Below are positions 46,760 to 56,632 of a DNA stretch of 64,000 bases, piece after piece. This DNA comes from Snodgrassella alvi_G. GTDB taxonomy: Bacteria > Pseudomonadota > Gammaproteobacteria > Burkholderiales > Neisseriaceae. A program made the translations under genes and the position numbers. Location of the stretch: positions 48,423-112,422 of the forward strand of contig CAMLCH010000003.1 in the NCBI GenBank assembly GCA_946478525.1, given 5' to 3'. The notes beneath the pieces were generated by a model. That model was not told the DNA's origin and did no database searches. It saw nothing but the letters and a program-made list of their open reading frames with translations. The first letter of the stretch is position 1. Every line of letters begins with the position of its first letter.

Positions 46760-47904
46760 AACTATCCTTTTCTTTTAATAACAACAGCAGCAAAGCTGCA
46801 CTTTTTATCAGTCACAATTATAGATGAATACAGCTGACAACGTTCTTGAATAATATCAACTTTAGCATTAAAAATAACTGGTAAAACTACACAAATCATA
46901 AACAGATTTTTGCATCTACTACAGGCAATAATATCGCCTCTGTTATTATCAGCAAGTCATCATTCAATCCTTTGAATGCAGATGCACCAACCATTTTGAT
47001 ATATGCGGAGTATCCGCGCTTTCAAAAAGCGAATACTATTTTCCCTGATTAGATTAATCTTAATATAAACAGACCAAAGATACTATTTTAAAGACTGAGA
47101 AAATATCCTGAACATACAATTCAGAGTAGATAAATACAACTTCTTATATTACTCTTAAATCATCGTTAAGTCGCTTCCTTCACACATTTTATGTTTAAAA
47201 ATAGCTCAATTAATATGTATCCAAAACTTCATCAAATTTCCTATATCGTCTATCATTTCAATACGAAGTAATACCCACACCATCAAAATATTCAGATAAC
47301 AAATTAATTTATATTTATTTTAATCAGCACTTATCTTTAATAATCTTGCCCGTGAAGGATGGACACTTCTGGTTCTCATTAAAGTTATTTGCCCAGACAA
47401 AGCGTATAGCATAGAAAATGTCACTACAAATTGATAGAGAATAGCCAAACTAAATAAATAACTTACAATATAATGATTAATGCAAGAATTTGCACAATTT
47501 ACTTAAAGGTTATACTGCCATTAAGACAACTATCATATTAGTAGTGCCAGTATTTAAATGTTCAATTATTACCTGCTATGGCAGTAATAACTTTTATTAA
47601 CTTTATCCGCATTGTCTTTGTATTACGCAGATACATAAACGGCAAAAATAGGGTTTTCTTTAATATCAGTTTGCAATTTACCTATCTATATAGACATCTT
47701 GAACAAACTAATTTCAGATTAATGAATATTGTTCAATAATCCAATCTTGATATCCGATAAATGGATTATTTCAATAATGTCTACTCCTTTACATAACAAG
47801 ATTAGATAGCACTACTTTGGTTCGTTACCAAACAATGGAGAATGCGAATTTTTAAGTCAAAAATTTAGATTTAGATATTATAATATCTGCGTAAAATTCA
47901 CTTC
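46760..47904. other. Gene-free stretch upstream of pta, possible remnant
   Basis: Adjacent short hairpins lie near 47005-47030. On the minus strand a frame from about 47500 down to a TAA at 47320-47322 stays open for some 60 codons without an ATG near its start, and includes FVVTFSMLYALSGQITLM. It may be a gene remnant. Nothing else is recognised. Confidence 0.4.
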
Positions 47905-48353
47905 TTAATCGCCATCAAACTGCACCTTATTATCACAAACCCATCGATTATCGATCCATTTCCCCGCCCAACTTTGTACCCCTTACCAAGCTACTTTTGC
48001 CGTTTTGATCAATAATGACAAAATAATAATTTTTTTCAAGCAAACTTTTATTATTATCTGTTAATTCTATTTATTCCTTGCTAAAGTCATCCATTGTAAC
48101 AAAATGCTTGTCTCCGCATAGATAATGTCTATTGAACTTATACCTGTTTCGTTCGTAGCGTCATACCTTCAATTTTTATGGCATGTCCATTCTTAATCAG
48201 TCAGGGTTTAGAATACAATTTAAACTCTTTATAATCATTTAAAAATACTAAATCATTAGTATGACTAATTTTTAGATTATAAATTGTGGCTTTACTTTTA
48301 ATACTGGAGCTTCACAAGCTAAACAATAAATAAATATAGACTAAATATTTCAT
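47905..48353 (-). pseudogene. Pseudogene of a small, probably exported protein
   Basis: The ATG at 48351-48353 opens MKYLVYIYLLFSL, a signal-like start. The same frame resumes after a TGA with SSSIKSKATIYNLKISHTND and LVFLNDYKEFKLYSKP, then another TGA, then LIKNGHAIKIEGMTLRTKQ. After a frameshift come RYKFNRHYLCGDKHFVTMDD, a TAA, then IELTDNNKSLLEKNYYFVII and DQNGKSSLVRGTKLGG. A second shift gives WIDNRWVCDNKVQFDGD and a stop at 47905. Restoring these lesions yields one protein of about 150 residues with no named family. Confidence 0.65.
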
Positions 48354-48556
48354 AATAGAATAATTATAAAAAATTCAAATAATTATAATCAATTGAAGAT
48401 TTTTCCGTCTTATTGTATTTAGATCTAAAACTGAACACCCTTTACATCCATATTGATAAGCCAACAGCTGCAGAATTTATCGTATTTACCCGTCCTCAGG
48501 TTATACATATCCACAAATATCAAGACTGCTGGCTTATCTAAGATTTACTATGCTAT

Positions 48557-50143
48557 TTACAGATTTTCCAGCTGTGAAGATAAATATTGCATGTCACTTC
48601 TCATTTTCCACCACAAATCTCTCCGTGCTCGCTCAAACAATCTTTCTCTACTATCTAATCTACTCTTAGTATAAGGTTTGAATCTGCCTGGTGCATTTTT
48701 ATCAAACCAGTGATGGGTTTCAGAAGAGGTACTTTTACCTTGATAGTGTCGAGACTGCTCATAAACACCCCAAATACGAACCCTCGCATCAATAGTTGCC
48801 CTATTAGTAGTTGTCTGGCTATATTCAGTAAATGCAGTTTCTTTGATTATTGGTCGATCAACTAAATTACCATTGGCATCAGCCACCTTCTCGGTACCTA
48901 CCTTTTCTCTCTCAGTTCTGTGCGAAACCCGTACTTCCTCTTTATATAGCTGATAATCATCTTTCGTTCTGATATTAATGACCAGATTTGCATCTGTAGA
49001 ATTATAAACAAATCTGACGAAACTTTTATCCAGTTGTGAGCGGATGTCTCTGCTATCTATACCATCAGAATTAATAAATATATTGATTAGTCCTTTACGA
49101 TAATGACTATCTGCAAGTTGTCTGGCGCCTTTATAATCCCCATAGGGGTTATAAACTTGTGCTGCTTTCGAATAATGGGCAGACGCATCTCGGTAATCTT
49201 TGAGGCGAGTGGCATTTCTGCTGATTGCCTGTCCTCTCTGAAAACTGTCTTCTGCATCCATGGTCCGCCATTTTTTATCATATGTACCTGCCAGCTTTTG
49301 ACTATTTTTATAGTCTCCATAAGCTTTGTATAAATCAGCTGCCTGCTTATATAATTCTGAAGCTCTTCTGTAATCACTGGAATTAGCAGCATTTTTAATA
49401 ATAGACTGCGCTTTGCTATAGTTTTCTTCGGCTGCAATAGTACGCCATTTTTTTTCATATGCAGCAGCCAGCTTGGCGCTATCTTTGTAGTTACCTAGTG
49501 GCAAATAGACTTCATGCGCTTTACGAAAATTGATAGCAGCCTGTTTATAGTTCTGTTGCTTTACATCGGCCTGTGCCTGTGTATAAAACTCTTCGGCTGC
49601 AGTTTTATAGTATAGTTTCTGATTATCTTCGGCACGCTTCGAGATATCTTTATAATTATAATAATTCAACCCTTCACGATATAATTTTGCCTTGCGTAAA
49701 TAATCCTGACTACCACCCACCACTACCGCATTGGCCTGCTCATAAAACTGTTCAGCAATAGTCTGTTTCAGAGTATCTTCACTATGCAAAGACAGAAAAT
49801 CTTCAATAAACTGACTATAACTCTTGTCTTGTAGTTGAGTTCTCATCGTCAGCAACAGTTTATAATTATCAATTCGGGTCGGAAAATCAGCAGCCGCAGA
49901 ATTCTGGATATTTTTCTGCGCCATGGTAGCCAAATTAGTGACCGTTTTCTTTAAATAGACAATATCTTTGTCTTTCCATGGTTTATTTTTTTCTTTCAGA
50001 CGAGCACTTTTAACGTCGTAATTCGAAGCCAGAATTTTTACTCCAGCAATATAATCCCCTTTTTTAAACTTGTTTTCCGGTGTTACCGGCATGGCACAAC
50101 TCATTAACAATAAGCATAAAAAAACTGTTAATAATTTCTTCAT
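48557..50143 (-). CDS. Repeat-containing outer-membrane-type lipoprotein
   Basis: A 528-residue lipoprotein with lipobox LMSC (Cys16) and a good ribosome site (GGGGTG). Residues from about 200 to 370 hold roughly 59-residue helical repeats, each with an A(S)xxYxxAAxxY core, a G(D/N)YK(D/N/G) turn and, in two units, KKWRT. This TPR/Sel1-like pattern indicates a protein-protein scaffold. The C-terminal part (LVINIRTKDDYQLYKEEVRV, then RIWGVYEQSRHYQG) looks like a separate beta-rich domain. The function is unknown. Confidence 0.8.
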   Translation of the reverse strand: MKKLLTVFLCLLLMSCAMPVTPENKFKKGDYIAGVKILASNYDVKSARLKEKNKPWKDKDIVYLKKTVTNLATMAQKNIQNSAAADFPTRIDNYKLLLTMRTQLQDKSYSQFIEDFLSLHSEDTLKQTIAEQFYEQANAVVVGGSQDYLRKAKLYREGLNYYNYKDISKRAEDNQKLYYKTAAEEFYTQAQADVKQQNYKQAAINFRKAHEVYLPLGNYKDSAKLAAAYEKKWRTIAAEENYSKAQSIIKNAANSSDYRRASELYKQAADLYKAYGDYKNSQKLAGTYDKKWRTMDAEDSFQRGQAISRNATRLKDYRDASAHYSKAAQVYNPYGDYKGARQLADSHYRKGLINIFINSDGIDSRDIRSQLDKSFVRFVYNSTDANLVINIRTKDDYQLYKEEVRVSHRTEREKVGTEKVADANGNLVDRPIIKETAFTEYSQTTTNRATIDARVRIWGVYEQSRHYQGKSTSSETHHWFDKNAPGRFKPYTKSRLDSRERLFERARRDLWWKMRSDMQYLSSQLENL

Positions 50144-50844
50144 TTATCACCCCATATCCCTGAAGATAAATATATAGCTTAAACATAGAAAACGCATATT
50201 AACATTTAATAACATTAACAACAATAACTAGAATTATTATTTTTTATATTTACTTTATTTGTATTTATAATACCCTATAGAAATTGTCTAATCAGTACGA
50301 ATAAAAAAGAGACAATGATCATCATTATTGATCTTAAAATGCATGGTTGATGTATTTAACAGTTTATGTTCTCACTTTATGAAAACAACTTATTCAGAAT
50401 ATACTGTTGCAACCCCTAACTAAAAATTAAATAAATTCATTACAGCTAACCACTAAAGTCTTTGAGAAAAACATCGTTAATATTTATATTTTCAGGATTT
50501 TTTAAATTATTAATTATAATAGTTTAGCTTATTTTAATAACTATCTAATCCTAAAAGCATGGTCAATTTAACCAATAATCTCTTCTCAACAATAAATTTT
50601 TATTTTCATGTAGTTAAAATCTACAATTGATCATACACAAAATTATGCTAAACTTTTATCAGTGATATATTAATGATCTTTATTTTACTTTACTCCTCAG
50701 CTTGACTGCAAAATGACCATATTGTATCTGTCGTCATATACAAAGATAACTCAGGCTAAAGAGATATAAGCTAAATTATTGATACCTATAAGTTAATTTC
50801 AGGCCAAACGAACTGAAATTTTATCCAGTTTACAACATCAGATA
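50144..50844. other. Gene-free AT-rich stretch
   Basis: About 700 bp separating divergent genes. It presumably holds both promoters; no distinctive element was recognised. Confidence 0.5.
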
Positions 50845-51846
50845 ATGTTATTTAAAAAACCAAACCCTTATTACGACCCAGCAAAAATACACCATACCCC
50901 GACCGGTTTTTGCAATCCTGAACCATTTATTATCAAACAGCGAGATGTTTTTCGCTGGAATTGGGAACGGTTGTCACAACGTTTACCCAGACCACCACAG
51001 CAGGGATATACTGAATTTGCCCGTACCTGGTATCAACAGCCAGATTTCACCCTGACAAATAATCGTCTATGGTGGATCAGTCATGCAACAATACTATTGC
51101 GACTGCAAGAATGCTTTATTATTACCGATCCAGTATTTTCACAACGTGTTTCTCCTGTTTCATTCGCCGGTCCGAAGCGACGTACCCAACCTGCAGCCAC
51201 GATTACAGAACTTCCGCATGTCGACGTGATCGCTTTGTCACACAATCATTATGATCATCTGGATAAAGCCAGTATTCGCCAATTAGCACAACGGTTTCCG
51301 GCAATAACCGCAGTAGTACCATTAGGATTGAAACATAAAGTGCGCAATCTGGGTGTACAAAATGTTATTGAATTGGACTGGTGGGAGTCGGTAATCATTA
51401 AAGACATTCAGTTTCATGCCGTACCTGCCCAGCACTGGAGTCAGCGCGGCATCTTTGATCGTAACCAAAGTTTATGGTGTGGATGGATAATACAGGCAAA
51501 GACGTCGTATACCTATTTTAGTGGTGATACTGGCTTTAATGAACCCATGTTTCAGCAAATAGCAGAGCGCTATCCACGAATTGATATGGCCGCCATTCAG
51601 CTAGGAGCCTATGCACCACGCTGGATAATGCAAAACCAACATATCGATCCGTATCAAGCAGTTATGATCTTCAAAATCTTGCAATGCCGGCAGGCTATCG
51701 GTATGCATTGGGGCGCTTTTGAGCTGGCTGACGAACCCATTGATGAACCCCCGCAACTGTTAGCAGAAGCATGTGCTCAACAGCATGTACCTGCTGATCG
51801 ATTTGAGAGTATTAAAATGGGCGACAGCCGGCTGATATCTGCATAA
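50845..51846 (+). CDS. MBL-fold metal-dependent hydrolase (NAPE-PLD/RomA-like)
   Basis: A 333-residue metallo-beta-lactamase-fold protein. The metal motif HNHYDHLD holds His133, His135, Asp137 and His138. The later ligands lie in VPAQHWSQRG, FSGDTGFNEPMF and AIGMHWGAF. This layout is that of the N-acylphosphatidylethanolamine-phospholipase-D-like branch, often annotated as outer membrane protein RomA. The substrate is probably a lipid phosphodiester but unproven. There is no signal peptide and a weak ribosome site. Confidence 0.88.
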   Translation: MLFKKPNPYYDPAKIHHTPTGFCNPEPFIIKQRDVFRWNWERLSQRLPRPPQQGYTEFARTWYQQPDFTLTNNRLWWISHATILLRLQECFIITDPVFSQRVSPVSFAGPKRRTQPAATITELPHVDVIALSHNHYDHLDKASIRQLAQRFPAITAVVPLGLKHKVRNLGVQNVIELDWWESVIIKDIQFHAVPAQHWSQRGIFDRNQSLWCGWIIQAKTSYTYFSGDTGFNEPMFQQIAERYPRIDMAAIQLGAYAPRWIMQNQHIDPYQAVMIFKILQCRQAIGMHWGAFELADEPIDEPPQLLAEACAQQHVPADRFESIKMGDSRLISA

Positions 51847-52252
51847 TTAGCAGAAGTCCACCATAAAAAATGATCATACTAGTTATTGGTTTCATGACCA
51901 TTGCTTAACTTATCATGATAGTTAAATGTAGCAATATTATGTTGTGTATTTCCATAACTAAATTAATAACCAATATCAAGATATGTTTCAAATATAATTA
52001 CCCTAATCAACCAGAAAAAAATACTTCTTATATTAATTATTCAAATTTTGAAAATTCCAATACGTTTTTGGCTTGTTCCCTATGTGTATTTCTCTCTCTA
52101 AACATGAGATTTCACTTACTAGGAAAAGATATTTTGCTAAAGGGAAATTGCTTCGATCACAAAGTCGCATTGCTCTAATATTACAAAAGAGAATTTAAAA
52201 TCTAATAAGTACAATAATTGAGTATAAAAAACACTTTTCAAAACCATCATTC
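51847..52252. other. AT-rich stretch with possible gene debris
   Basis: No intact gene. On the minus strand short protein-like pieces in different frames (CDFVIEAISL; a 22-codon frame ending REQAKNVLEFSKFE) suggest old coding sequence, but this is weak. Confidence 0.35.
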
Positions 52253-52620
52253 TAGATAATGGCTCGAAATGATAATTGAATTAGAAAATACTATTCTGGA
52301 GACGAACAAAGTATTATTAAAGAGGATAAATTAAAATTTTCTAAAAATATTAAATAATAATTTAAATCTATCAAAAATTATAAATGGGAAAACATAGATA
52401 GATTATGTATAATCGCCAAACAACAAAAATACCTATATTGGATAATTTGACATTTTTAGGATGCTTAGAATTACCATATTTAATACAACGATTAAAAGAG
52501 TGTTTAATGAGAATAACGATGTAAAAGTAAAAATTTAGCTTTACACAGGTACTATTAAAATTATTTGGTAGAAAAATTATATTGTTTACTGAACAAATCA
52601 ATGTAAATTACAAATAAATA
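52253..52620 (+). pseudogene. Decayed unrecognised gene
   Basis: The plus-strand frame through 52280-52430 reads IRKYYSGDEQSIIKEDKLKF, SKNIK, two stops, then FKSIKNYKWENIDRLCIIAK and QQKYLYWII. A shifted frame continues DNLTFLGCLELPYLIQRLKE. A third gives NENNDVKVKI and LYTGTIKII between stops. The text is protein-like with stops and shifts, so a degraded gene is likely. The family is unknown. Confidence 0.4.
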
Positions 52621-52745
52621 TTTAAAATAGATGAGAAATATTGATTTATTCAGACACTCTGATATTAAATACAAGATTAGATAATTTAGAATTTTCTATT
52701 TTTCCATTTTTTTTACAAAAAATCTTCTTTTTACCTCAGTAACAT

Positions 52746-53393
52746 TTATGCCTGATTTTTTAGTTCTATCATCATCTGATTAAACTCTTCACGATAAGCA
52801 GGACAGACATAGGGACGTAACAAACTAAGCGTCTGATAAGTACCACGATATTTTGATGTTTCTGTTAATTTTGGTTCACATAAAGCACTGTCATAATCAC
52901 ACCAGTATTTGGTAATCAACCAGATATTTACTGCCAGGTCTTTTCGCGCAATTTCATCTGTCAAAATTAGACCAATATCTGTTAATTGCTGCAACATATT
53001 TAATAACATTGGGGAAACCTGCACCCGGGTAAAATTATTATGCTCACCCAGCAGTTCCGCGCTACGCGACAACATGGCATTTAAATCACTAAATAAGAAT
53101 CGATACTGCCACATGACATCGTAAACACCAAACATATAATTTTTAATCGCTTCAGTACTGTCTGGTGGGGTCGCCCGCTGTAAATAACGCAACAGTTCTT
53201 CACTGTAACGCTTAAACAGCTGCATAATGATTTCATCTTTATTGCGAAAGTGATAATACAGATTTCCTGGACTGATTCCGAGATAGGAAGCAATATGATT
53301 AGTACTGATGTTGCGCTCTCCTTCTTCATTAAACAACTTCAGACTAGCATCAATAATACGGTTGTAAGTATTGGGGCGAGATCCTTTGACCAT
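52746..53393 (-). CDS. TetR-family transcriptional regulator
   Basis: A 215-residue repressor with the N-terminal TetR helix-turn-helix (TNHIASYLGISPGNLYYHF, residues about 31-49) and a larger C-terminal ligand domain. GAAAGAAG precedes the ATG. It lies 75 bp downstream of murB on the same strand, after a MATE efflux gene, so it might control the transporter. Its ligand and target are unknown. Confidence 0.88.
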   Translation of the reverse strand: MVKGSRPNTYNRIIDASLKLFNEEGERNISTNHIASYLGISPGNLYYHFRNKDEIIMQLFKRYSEELLRYLQRATPPDSTEAIKNYMFGVYDVMWQYRFLFSDLNAMLSRSAELLGEHNNFTRVQVSPMLLNMLQQLTDIGLILTDEIARKDLAVNIWLITKYWCDYDSALCEPKLTETSKYRGTYQTLSLLRPYVCPAYREEFNQMMIELKNQA

Positions 53394-53468
53394 AAAAACT
53401 TCTTTCAGATAATTTATTTTTAGTTCGGTTTACAGTATCTGTTTTCTAACACAATGAATAAAATTTGT

Positions 53469-54518
53469 TTAGCAACTACTGGACTGAAAGTGATGCGGTA
53501 ACCAGACTGGCTCTGTTTGTAGTTGAACTTGGAAATATTGGGCTACCTGTTGACAAATATGCTGAGCCAAAGCCACAACATCATGAGCGCTGGCATTATT
53601 TTTATTTACCAGAACCAATGCCTGACGATCATGGACTGCAGCCCCGCCAAGCTGATAGCCCTTAAGACCACACTGTTCAATCAACCAACCGGCTGCTAGT
53701 TTAACTTGACCATCTGGCTGGGGATAATGAGGAGCCTTTGGATACTGACTCAATAATACAGCCGCTACTTCGGGATTTACAATCGGGTTTTTAAAAAAAC
53801 TACCAGCATTACCAAGGACACGCGGATCCGGCAGCTTTTGACGACGAATTTCCGTTACTGCCTGAGCCACTATTTTTGCATTAAGCGGCTGATCCTGAGC
53901 TATTTTTTTTGCGTATTGTTCCAGATCGCCATAGTGCAGCTGCGGTTTAAAACTGCGAGATAACACAAATTGTACCGCAGTAATCACATAGCGTTTACCT
54001 TGTGCATGCTTGAAAATACTATCACGATAAGCAAAATGACACTCTTCCGACTTTAGCCATAGCCATTCCCCTGAAATCTGATCAAAACAGTGAATCGCAG
54101 CAATACACGATTGTACTTCAACGCCATAAGCCCCGATATTTTGTACCGGAGCGGCACCAACCGTACCGGGAATCAGACTCAGATTTTCTAATCCACTCCA
54201 GCCTTGGGCAACAGTGTACTGGACAAAATTGTGCCAGTTTTCCCCCGCTGCTGCCTCTACTACAATGCGATCATTATTCTCAGCAATCAGCCGAATACCG
54301 CGATTAGCCATGCGTACTACAAACCCGGGATAATCGGCACAAAACAGAATATTACTGCCTCCGCCAAGCCACAATACCTGATCCGCAGCATATTCGGGTA
54401 AAGCCAGAATTTCTGGTAACTGTTTACAATCTGTCAGCGTAACCAATGCCCGTGCCCGCACCGGTAGACCAAAAGTATGAAGCTTTTGTAAATCAGCATC
54501 AGCAATTACATTAATCAT
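53469..54518 (-). CDS. murB: UDP-N-acetylenolpyruvoylglucosamine reductase
   Basis: MurB is an FAD enzyme that reduces enolpyruvyl-UDP-GlcNAc to UDP-MurNAc in peptidoglycan synthesis. The 349-residue type I enzyme shows the FAD motif (LWLGGGSNILF), SLIPGTVGAAPVQNIGAYG and the catalytic serine in GNAGSFFKNP. AGAGAGAT precedes the ATG. It starts 2 bp after the MATE gene and is probably co-transcribed. Confidence 0.96.
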   Translation of the reverse strand: MINVIADADLQKLHTFGLPVRARALVTLTDCKQLPEILALPEYAADQVLWLGGGSNILFCADYPGFVVRMANRGIRLIAENNDRIVVEAAAGENWHNFVQYTVAQGWSGLENLSLIPGTVGAAPVQNIGAYGVEVQSCIAAIHCFDQISGEWLWLKSEECHFAYRDSIFKHAQGKRYVITAVQFVLSRSFKPQLHYGDLEQYAKKIAQDQPLNAKIVAQAVTEIRRQKLPDPRVLGNAGSFFKNPIVNPEVAAVLLSQYPKAPHYPQPDGQVKLAAGWLIEQCGLKGYQLGGAAVHDRQALVLVNKNNASAHDVVALAQHICQQVAQYFQVQLQTEPVWLPHHFQSSSC

Positions 54519-54520
54519 AA

Positions 54521-55900
54521 TTATCTCTCTGCATGCTGGTACACAAGTACTTTACTTTCACGATTCAAATACCATACCAGTGCCACTGCTGCTCCGGTTA
54601 AAGACACCACTAGCGCCAACCAGAATCCATATAGAGCCATGTTAAAATATAGTCCTAACAGGCAGCCAATGCCTAAACCAAGTCCCCAGAAAGTGATGGC
54701 ATGAATGAGCATGGGTACCTTAGTTAGTTTAAAACCACGTAAGGCATAGGAGGCAATAGTTTGCGTAGCATCAGATAACTGGAAAATCGCGGCGAAAATC
54801 AGCAATGTGCCTCCTAATATAATCACATTCTGATCTTTGGTATACAGACTGACCCAAAAATGGCGGAATGTCAGTAGCATTAATCCGGTACCACAGGCAC
54901 CAATTAGTCCCATAATCAATCCGACTCCGGAAATGAAACGTGCTCGCAACCAATTCTGCGCTCCAACAGCCTGTCCAACACAAACAGCCAAAGCAATACC
55001 AATACTTTGGGGAATCATATAAATTAACGAAGTAATGTTAATGACCACTTGTTGTGAAGCCACATGCGTTACCCCGAAGCGTGCGATTAACAGACTAATA
55101 AACGTAAACAAACTTACTTCGAGAAAGAATGATAGCCCAATAGGAATACCTAGCATTAACACCGCCCATTGAGCGCGCCATTTTGGCCATTCAAAGCGTG
55201 CAAACAAAGCGAAAGGAGCAAAAAACCGCTGGCGATAAATATAAATACCTAACACAATAGCATTAAACCAGAAACAAATTGCTGAAGCCAAGCCACAACC
55301 TGCGCCACCCAAGGCAGGCAGACCAAATTTGCCATACACAAAAACATAATTAAGCGGAATATTCAGCAATAAAGCAATCAGGCTGACAACCATGATCGTT
55401 TTGGGACGATTTAAAGATGAGGCAAACGCATAAAAAGCACGATGAATCATTGCTGCCGGCATGCCCAGTGAGATAAAAAAGACAAACTGGCCAAAAGTTT
55501 TATTCACATATGACCCCATATCGAACTGCTTCTGCAATGGTGAAATCACCACCCAAAGCAGCAACATGCCTGATATCCCCAGAAACAAACCAAACCACAG
55601 CCCCTGACGACCCTGCTCGCCAATTTCAGTTGTCTTACCGGCACCATAGGATTGCGCCACAATCGGCTGCAAAGCTGCCATCACACCCAGTAAGGTAATA
55701 TATAAAGTGGTAAAAACGTTTGAACCCAATGCCACGCCTGCCAGATCATTGGCACTGGCATGCCCGGCCATCACCGTATCTACCACACCGACACCCACCT
55801 GAGCAGCCTGAGCAATCAGAATCGGCAGTGCCAAGCGTACCAGCCGGCGACATTCTGTCAGCACTTCACCTTTACTGTGCTCATTCAATTCAAATAACAT
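54521..55900 (-). CDS. MATE-family multidrug efflux protein (NorM-like)
   Basis: A 459-residue, 12-helix antiporter. Family features are LALPILIAQAAQVGVGVVDT, MAGHASANDLAGVALG and the second-half mirror (SIGIALAVCVGQAVGAQN). MATE proteins expel cationic drugs using Na+ or H+. CAGGTG precedes the ATG. The gene is followed at 2 bp by murB. A TetR regulator two genes on may be linked. Confidence 0.92.
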   Translation of the reverse strand: MLFELNEHSKGEVLTECRRLVRLALPILIAQAAQVGVGVVDTVMAGHASANDLAGVALGSNVFTTLYITLLGVMAALQPIVAQSYGAGKTTEIGEQGRQGLWFGLFLGISGMLLLWVVISPLQKQFDMGSYVNKTFGQFVFFISLGMPAAMIHRAFYAFASSLNRPKTIMVVSLIALLLNIPLNYVFVYGKFGLPALGGAGCGLASAICFWFNAIVLGIYIYRQRFFAPFALFARFEWPKWRAQWAVLMLGIPIGLSFFLEVSLFTFISLLIARFGVTHVASQQVVINITSLIYMIPQSIGIALAVCVGQAVGAQNWLRARFISGVGLIMGLIGACGTGLMLLTFRHFWVSLYTKDQNVIILGGTLLIFAAIFQLSDATQTIASYALRGFKLTKVPMLIHAITFWGLGLGIGCLLGLYFNMALYGFWLALVVSLTGAAVALVWYLNRESKVLVYQHAER

Positions 55901-55982
55901 TTTTCACCTGCAAATAATTTTACCCTAACCCTGATAAATAGTACCGCTGTTATCATGTCGAACATAGGGTTATAAATTCAGC

Positions 55983-56014
55983 AAAAAAGGCTGCCTGAGT
56001 CAATCAGACAGCCT
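55983..56014 (-). terminator. Terminator of efp built from uptake-sequence-like arms
   Basis: AGGCTGCCTGA at 55988-55998 faces TCAGACAGCCT at 56004-56014, with an A-run that becomes the T-tail on the minus strand. The first arm matches 11 of 12 bases of the Simonsiella-type DNA uptake sequence dialect (AGGCTGCCTGAA). Confidence 0.8.
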
Positions 56015-56031
56015 GCTCCGCATATGAATAT

Positions 56032-56592
56032 TTAAGCGCGTTTGCGGAATTCAAAAGTACGAGAATCAATTTCTATCTTATCGCCATTTTCAATATAAGC
56101 GGCCACCTGAATTTCAGCACCACCAACCAGACGGGCATTTTTCATCACTTTACCAGAAGTATCACCTTTAACTGCTGGTTCAGTGTATTCAACTTCACGT
56201 ACAATAATAGTAGGCAGTTCCACAGAAATAGCACGACCATCATAGAAGGTCACTTCACATTTTTCTTCCATGCCGTCGACAATAAACTTAATCGCATCTC
56301 CAATATTTTCGGCTTCTACTTCATACTGATTAAATTCGTCATCCATAAACACATACATTGGATCAGCAAAGTAACTATAAGTACACTGTTTACGATCTAA
56401 CACCACCACATCAAATTTTTCATCAGCTTTATAAACAGTTTCAGTAGCAGCACCAGTTAACAGGTTTTTTAGTTTCATTTTTACCACGGCAGCATTACGA
56501 CCGGATTTATTGTATTCGGACTTCTGCACCACCATTGGATCATTGCCCACCATAAATACATTACCCGGGCGCAATTCTTGTGCGGTTTTCAT
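56032..56592 (-). CDS. efp: Translation elongation factor P (Arg32 type)
   Basis: EF-P rescues ribosomes stalled at polyproline. The 186-residue, three-domain protein carries Arg at position 32 in KSGRNAAVV, the arginine that EarP rhamnosylates, instead of the lysine modified by EpmA. GGAAG precedes the ATG. earP lies directly upstream on the same strand (40 bp), so enzyme and substrate share an operon. Confidence 0.97.
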   Translation of the reverse strand: MKTAQELRPGNVFMVGNDPMVVQKSEYNKSGRNAAVVKMKLKNLLTGAATETVYKADEKFDVVVLDRKQCTYSYFADPMYVFMDDEFNQYEVEAENIGDAIKFIVDGMEEKCEVTFYDGRAISVELPTIIVREVEYTEPAVKGDTSGKVMKNARLVGGAEIQVAAYIENGDKIEIDSRTFEFRKRA

Positions 56593-56632
56593 GTTTCTAC
56601 TTCCAATTTAAAATTAGTAATTAATAAGTATA

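Noticed and set aside
51915..52178. 87-codon plus-strand frame
   Set aside because: Low-complexity AT-rich translation without ribosome site; the opposite strand reads more like old coding sequence.
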